NCBI GenBank assembly: GCA_028292785.1
Contig: JAQGLQ010000099.1
Location: 1-9,379, forward strand
Source: Noviherbaspirillum sp.
GTDB taxonomy: Bacteria; Pseudomonadota; Gammaproteobacteria; Burkholderiales; Burkholderiaceae
DNA length: 9,379 nt
Direction of reading: 5' to 3'
Below the pieces are notes generated by a model. That model was not told where the DNA came from. It made no database searches and was given only the letters and a program-made list of their open reading frames with translations. The position numbers were made by a program, and so were the translations under genes. Below are positions 6,113 to 9,379 of the stretch, one piece after another (position 1 is the first letter of the stretch; every line of letters begins with the position of its first letter).

Positions 6113-6826
6113 ATGTCAGATATGTTGATCGAGGCGAAAAACCTCAACACTTACTACGGCGCCAGCCATGTTTTGCGCGGCATCGATTTTTCGGTGGCGC
6201 GCGGTGAAACCATCGGCCTGATGGGCCGCAACGGCATGGGCAAGAGCACTCTGCTCAAGAGCATCATGGGCCTGGTCAAACCCAGGAGCGGTACGGTGGA
6301 AATCATCGGCAAGCCGATGACCGGCCGCGCGCCTTACGAAATCGCCAAGCTCGGTATCGCCTACGTGCCGGAAGGGCGGGGTATCTTCGGCAATCTCAAC
6401 GTGGTGGAAAACCTGAAGATGGCCGCGCGCCCCGGCACCCGCGGCCAGCGCGACTGGACCTACGAACGCGTGCTGGAAACCTTTCCGCGTCTGGCCGAGC
6501 GACTCGGCCACGGCGGCCAGCAGCTTTCCGGGGGCGAGCAGCAGATGCTGACTATCGGCCGGGCGCTGATGACCAATCCCGATGTGCTGATCCTCGATGA
6601 AGCCACCGAAGGCCTGGCACCGCTGATTGCACGCGACATCTGGCGCATCTGCGGCATGATCCGCGAGAGCGGCATCAGCAGCGTGATCGTCGACAAGAAC
6701 TGGAAGCATGTGACGCAGATCACCGACCGCAACGTCATTCTGGTCAAGGGCCAAGTGGTGTTCGAAGGCTCGTCCGCGGAACTGACGGCGCGACAGGAAC
6801 TGCTGGAACAGTATCTCGGCGTTTGA
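6113..6826 (+). CDS. LivF-like ABC transporter ATP-binding protein
   Basis: This 237-aa cytoplasmic ATPase has Walker A G-R-N-G-M-G-K-S-T at 38-46, signature L-S-G-G-E-Q at 138-143, and Walker B V-L-I-L-D-E at 158-163 with catalytic Glu163, then the D-loop region E-G-L-A-P. The segment Y-V-P-E-G-R-G-I-F at 84-92 is diagnostic of LivF. At the H-switch it reads V-D-K-N (193-196), where classic LivF has V-E-Q-N and LivG has E-H-D, so Lys195 occupies the usual His position. ATG 6113 has AGGAG at 6101-6105 with seven-base spacing and starts one base after the LivG stop. An upstream in-frame start at 6065 lies inside LivG and is disfavoured. It should form a heterodimer with the LivG-like subunit. 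Confidence 0.94.
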   Translation: MSDMLIEAKNLNTYYGASHVLRGIDFSVARGETIGLMGRNGMGKSTLLKSIMGLVKPRSGTVEIIGKPMTGRAPYEIAKLGIAYVPEGRGIFGNLNVVENLKMAARPGTRGQRDWTYERVLETFPRLAERLGHGGQQLSGGEQQMLTIGRALMTNPDVLILDEATEGLAPLIARDIWRICGMIRESGISSVIVDKNWKHVTQITDRNVILVKGQVVFEGSSAELTARQELLEQYLGV

Positions 6827-6836
6827 AGCAAACGTT
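6818..6836 (+). terminator. Hairpin straddling the livF-like stop codon
   Basis: CGTTTG (6820-6825) and CAAACG (6829-6834) pair perfectly around an AAG loop, with two more G-U pairs at the base. The stop codon TGA at 6824-6826 lies at the top of the stem. There is no T run afterwards, so it is a poor intrinsic terminator; it could mark the operon's 3' end by stabilising RNA or assisting rho. Confidence 0.3.
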
Positions 6837-6943
6837 CGAGGCCGCGCAGCATGAACAGCCGCGTGACTTGCAAGCGCTGCCAATGGCCTTGGCCTTGATG
6901 ATCCATTGCGTCCGGTTGGGTTGCCGTAAACCGGTCTACACTG

Positions 6944-6969
6944 TCAGACTAAACATCGATATTGTCTGA
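6944..6969. promoter_or_regulatory. Inverted repeat in the kinase leader
   Basis: TCAGAC (6944-6949) and GTCTGA (6964-6969) form a perfect six-base inverted repeat with a 14-base spacer containing ATCGAT. The right arm touches the kinase Shine-Dalgarno GAGGGA (6968-6973), so it could act as an operator or as a weak RNA stem affecting initiation. No convincing -35/-10 pair is visible in 6827-6980. The function is not established. Confidence 0.25.
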
Positions 6970-6980
6970 GGGATAACACA

Positions 6981-9257
6981 TTGGATCGCAACATCGAACA
7001 AGGACGACCCACACTCGACGATGCCGTGTCCATCCTGGAAAGCATCACCGACGCGTTCTTCAACCTCGATAGCAACTGGGAATTCACCTACGTGAATCAT
7101 CAGACCGAGAAGGTCCTGGGTCGCGCCTCCAGCGAGCTGATCGGGAAAAGTCTGTGGGATTCCTACCCCGGCGTGGTGGGCAGCGAATTCGAGAGGATGT
7201 ACCGACGGGCAGTCGACGAACGTACTACCGTGACGTTCACCTCCTATTACCCCGACCATGAACAATGGTATGAGGTACATGCCTATCCCGCGCGGGACGG
7301 CCTTTCGATCTATTTCCGCGATGTTACCGAACGCATCAGGACCGAGCAAAAGCTGCGTGACAGCGATACACGATTTCGGTTGATGGCGGATTCCATCCCG
7401 CAGATCGTCTGGATCACCGACGCTGCCGGCAATGCCGAATTCTTCAATAGGCAGTGGCGCGTCTACACCGGCGCGCCGTTCGAGCCAACGACCGCCACGG
7501 ATATTTCGGCAAGATTCGTGCATCCGGACGATCATGCGCCGACCATGCAGGCATGGGCGGAGGCGCGGCGCGAAGGCAAAACCTTCATCGTCGAGCACCG
7601 CATCCGTTCGTCAACGGGCCAATACCGATGGTTCCTGGTGCGTGCGGAGCCGAACCACGATCCCGACTCGCGCGAGATCGTGCGCTGGTTCGGCACGTCG
7701 ACCGATGTGCATGACAGGAAGATGGCCGAGACCGATCTGCGGCGCAGCGAAGCGCAATACCGGGCCCTGTTCAATTCCATTGACGAAGGCTTCTGCATCA
7801 TTGAGATGATCTTTGATGATGCCGGAACACCAGTCGATTACCGCTTCTGCGCGGTCAATGCCATGTTCGAAAAGCAGACTGGCCTGCGCGATGCCGTGGG
7901 GAAGCGCGTGCGCGAGCTTGTACCGCAGCATGAAGCGCATTGGTACGAGATTTACGGCAGGGTGGCGCGAACCGGCGAGCCGGTCCGCTTCGAGAACGAA
8001 GCCAAGGCGCTCCACCGCTGGTACGACGTGTATGCCTTCAAGACCGATGAGGCGTACGCCGGCAAGGTGGCTGTGCTGTTCAAGGACATCACTGAGCGCA
8101 AGCGGCATGAACAAGAAATGCAGCGGGCCGATCGCAGCAAGGATGAATTCCTGGCAATGCTGGCTCACGAACTGCGCAATCCGCTCGCCCCGATCAGTGC
8201 CGCAGCCGATCTGCTTCGACTTGCGAGGCTCGATGAAACGCGCGTCAGACAGACCAGCGAGCTCATTGCGCGCCAGGTCAGGCACATGACCAATCTGGTG
8301 GATGATTTGCTCGATGTCTCTCGCGTAACACGCGGACTCATCACGCTGAAGACAGAGGCTCTGGACGCCAAACGCATCGTCTCCGACGCCATCGAGCAAG
8401 TCCGCCCGCTGATCGAATCGCGGCGCCACCACATGGCGGTGCATATGCCGCCGGAATCAGCCTATGTTTCCGGTGACGCCAAGCGCCTCGTGCAGGTCGT
8501 TGCAAACCTGCTCAACAATGCGGCCAAGTACACGCCGGAAGGCGGCACCATCGATCTGGGCGTGGAGGTGCAAAGCGAGCAGGTACTGATCACGGTGAAG
8601 GATAACGGCATAGGCATGGCGGCGGATTTCCTGATCGGCGTGTTTGACATGTTCAGCCAGGCGCAGCGGACGGCAGACCGTTCGCAGGGCGGTCTGGGAA
8701 TCGGCCTGGCGTTGGTCAAGAGCCTGACCGAACTGCATCATGGTTCGGTCACGGCGCACAGCAACGGTCTTGGCCAGGGCAGCGAATTCACGGTCCGCCT
8801 GCCCCGTATCGCTGTGCCTGACATGCAATCGGCGTCGCAGGATGGCAGGCTGCGCCACGCCGGACTGGCCCGCCTGCGGCTCATGGTAGTGGACGACAAT
8901 GCCGACGCGGCCGGCATGCTTGCCATGGTCCTCGAAGCAGCAGGACATGAAGTGATCGTCGAGCATGATTCGCGCCGGGCGCTGGAACGGGCACATAGCG
9001 AATGCCCGGACGCCTTTCTGCTAGACATTGGCCTGCCCGAGATTGACGGTATCGAACTTGCGCGCCGATTGCGGTCACGCCCGGAATCGGCGTCATCGGT
9101 CCTCATCGCCGTAACTGGTTATGGCCAAGGGCAAGACAAGAGAAACACCGCCGCCGCCGGATTCGATCATCATTTTGTGAAGCCGGTCGATACAGCGCAA
9201 CTGACCTTGCTGCTCGCAGAACTGGGTGCTTCAAAAATCGGCGCGCCGAAAAACTGA
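6981..9257 (+). CDS. Soluble PAS-PAS-PAS hybrid sensor histidine kinase/response regulator
   Basis: This 758-aa protein has no signal peptide or membrane segment, so it should sense an intracellular cue. Three PAS domains lie at about 13-118, 126-247 and 255-373; the first and third end in D-V-T-E-R and D-I-T-E-R linkers, the second in T-D-V-H-D-R. The HisKA H-box L-A-H-E-L-R-N-P has phospho-acceptor His396. The ATPase domain shows N-box N-L-L-N-N-A-A-K-Y-T (Asn513), D-N-G-I-G at 541-545 and G-G-L-G-I-G-L-A at 570-577. A C-terminal receiver at about 632-750 has the acidic pair Asp638/Asp639, phospho-acceptor Asp682 (L-L-D-I-G-L-P), Thr712 and Lys734 (V-K-P). All catalytic residues are present. 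The start is TTG 6981, chosen for GAGGGA at 6968-6973 with seven-base spacing. No Hpt or DNA-binding partner is in the window. It lies 154 bases after the transporter, so a link to it is uncertain. Confidence 0.93.
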   Translation: MDRNIEQGRPTLDDAVSILESITDAFFNLDSNWEFTYVNHQTEKVLGRASSELIGKSLWDSYPGVVGSEFERMYRRAVDERTTVTFTSYYPDHEQWYEVHAYPARDGLSIYFRDVTERIRTEQKLRDSDTRFRLMADSIPQIVWITDAAGNAEFFNRQWRVYTGAPFEPTTATDISARFVHPDDHAPTMQAWAEARREGKTFIVEHRIRSSTGQYRWFLVRAEPNHDPDSREIVRWFGTSTDVHDRKMAETDLRRSEAQYRALFNSIDEGFCIIEMIFDDAGTPVDYRFCAVNAMFEKQTGLRDAVGKRVRELVPQHEAHWYEIYGRVARTGEPVRFENEAKALHRWYDVYAFKTDEAYAGKVAVLFKDITERKRHEQEMQRADRSKDEFLAMLAHELRNPLAPISAAADLLRLARLDETRVRQTSELIARQVRHMTNLVDDLLDVSRVTRGLITLKTEALDAKRIVSDAIEQVRPLIESRRHHMAVHMPPESAYVSGDAKRLVQVVANLLNNAAKYTPEGGTIDLGVEVQSEQVLITVKDNGIGMAADFLIGVFDMFSQAQRTADRSQGGLGIGLALVKSLTELHHGSVTAHSNGLGQGSEFTVRLPRIAVPDMQSASQDGRLRHAGLARLRLMVVDDNADAAGMLAMVLEAAGHEVIVEHDSRRALERAHSECPDAFLLDIGLPEIDGIELARRLRSRPESASSVLIAVTGYGQGQDKRNTAAAGFDHHFVKPVDTAQLTLLLAELGASKIGAPKN

Positions 9258-9263
9258 TGGGCA

Positions 9264-9283
9264 TGGAGGCTTGGCAAGCTCCA
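9264..9283 (+). terminator. Weak hairpin after the kinase gene
   Basis: TGGA-G-GCTT pairs with AAGC-TCCA around a GGC loop, giving eight pairs with one bulged G, six bases after the kinase stop. No T tract follows, so intrinsic termination would be inefficient. The remaining bases to the window end show no gene I can support. Confidence 0.3.
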
Positions 9284-9379
9284 TCGCTCAGTTGCATCGG
9301 CGTGGCCTCGGTCATCACTCGCTCCTCATCCTAAGAAATGGAACTGTGGCACTGCCACGATAATCAGGGCAACGATTTC

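Noticed and set aside
6883..6896. Short tandem GGCCTT repeat after the transporter
   Set aside because: Only two copies; no sign of a repeat family or mobile element.
6916..6942. TTGGGT and TACACT as a promoter for the kinase
   Set aside because: The spacing is 15 bases and both hexamers match poorly.
7611..8444. 277-codon minus-strand frame inside the kinase gene
   Set aside because: The plus-strand product has complete kinase motifs over the same bases; the reverse frame has none.
9103..9318. Minus-strand 71-codon frame at the window end
   Set aside because: It mostly overlaps the receiver domain of the kinase and has no domain or convincing RBS.

Overview
The window is GC-rich, densely coding DNA with all supported genes on the + strand. 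Family content and gene style (IclR regulator, HAAT/Liv-type ABC operon, soluble multi-PAS hybrid kinase, strong G/C preference at third codon positions) suggest a betaproteobacterium of the Burkholderiales, possibly Oxalobacteraceae. That placement is an impression, not a computed result.

Layout: (i) 1-85, a leader that can fold into a three-way junction covering a Shine-Dalgarno tract. (ii) 160-984, an IclR-family regulator whose expected start at 86 is out of frame by one base. (iii) 985-1087, an intergenic region with a near-consensus sigma70 promoter and an overlapping inverted repeat. (iv) 1088-2112, a nitrilase with recognisable Glu-Lys-Cys catalytic residues, split by a one-base frameshift just before the catalytic Glu codon. 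(v) 2156-6826, a complete five-gene HAAT transporter: periplasmic binding protein, terminator-like hairpin, LivH-like permease, LivM-like permease, LivG-like and LivF-like ATPases. (vi) 6981-9257, a soluble PAS-PAS-PAS-HisKA-HATPase-REC hybrid histidine kinase starting at TTG. (vii) 9258-9379, non-coding apart from a weak hairpin.

Inferred logic: the IclR protein senses a small ligand and controls the promoter in front of the nitrilase. The transporter imports a nitrile, amide or related organic acid, and the nitrilase hydrolyses the nitrile to acid plus ammonia. The intercistronic hairpin behind the binding-protein gene would keep the binding protein in excess of the membrane parts, and livM/livG/livF are tightly packed or overlapping. 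The kinase has its own leader and need not belong to the operon.

The most unusual points are two single-base frame breaks in adjacent genes (near 89 and 1218-1224), the second forming a correctly phased X XXY YYZ slippery heptamer, and the structured leader over the regulator's ribosome-binding site. No mobile element, CRISPR array, tRNA or rRNA was seen. I see a plausible nitrile uptake/hydrolysis locus but no clearly novel multi-gene system.
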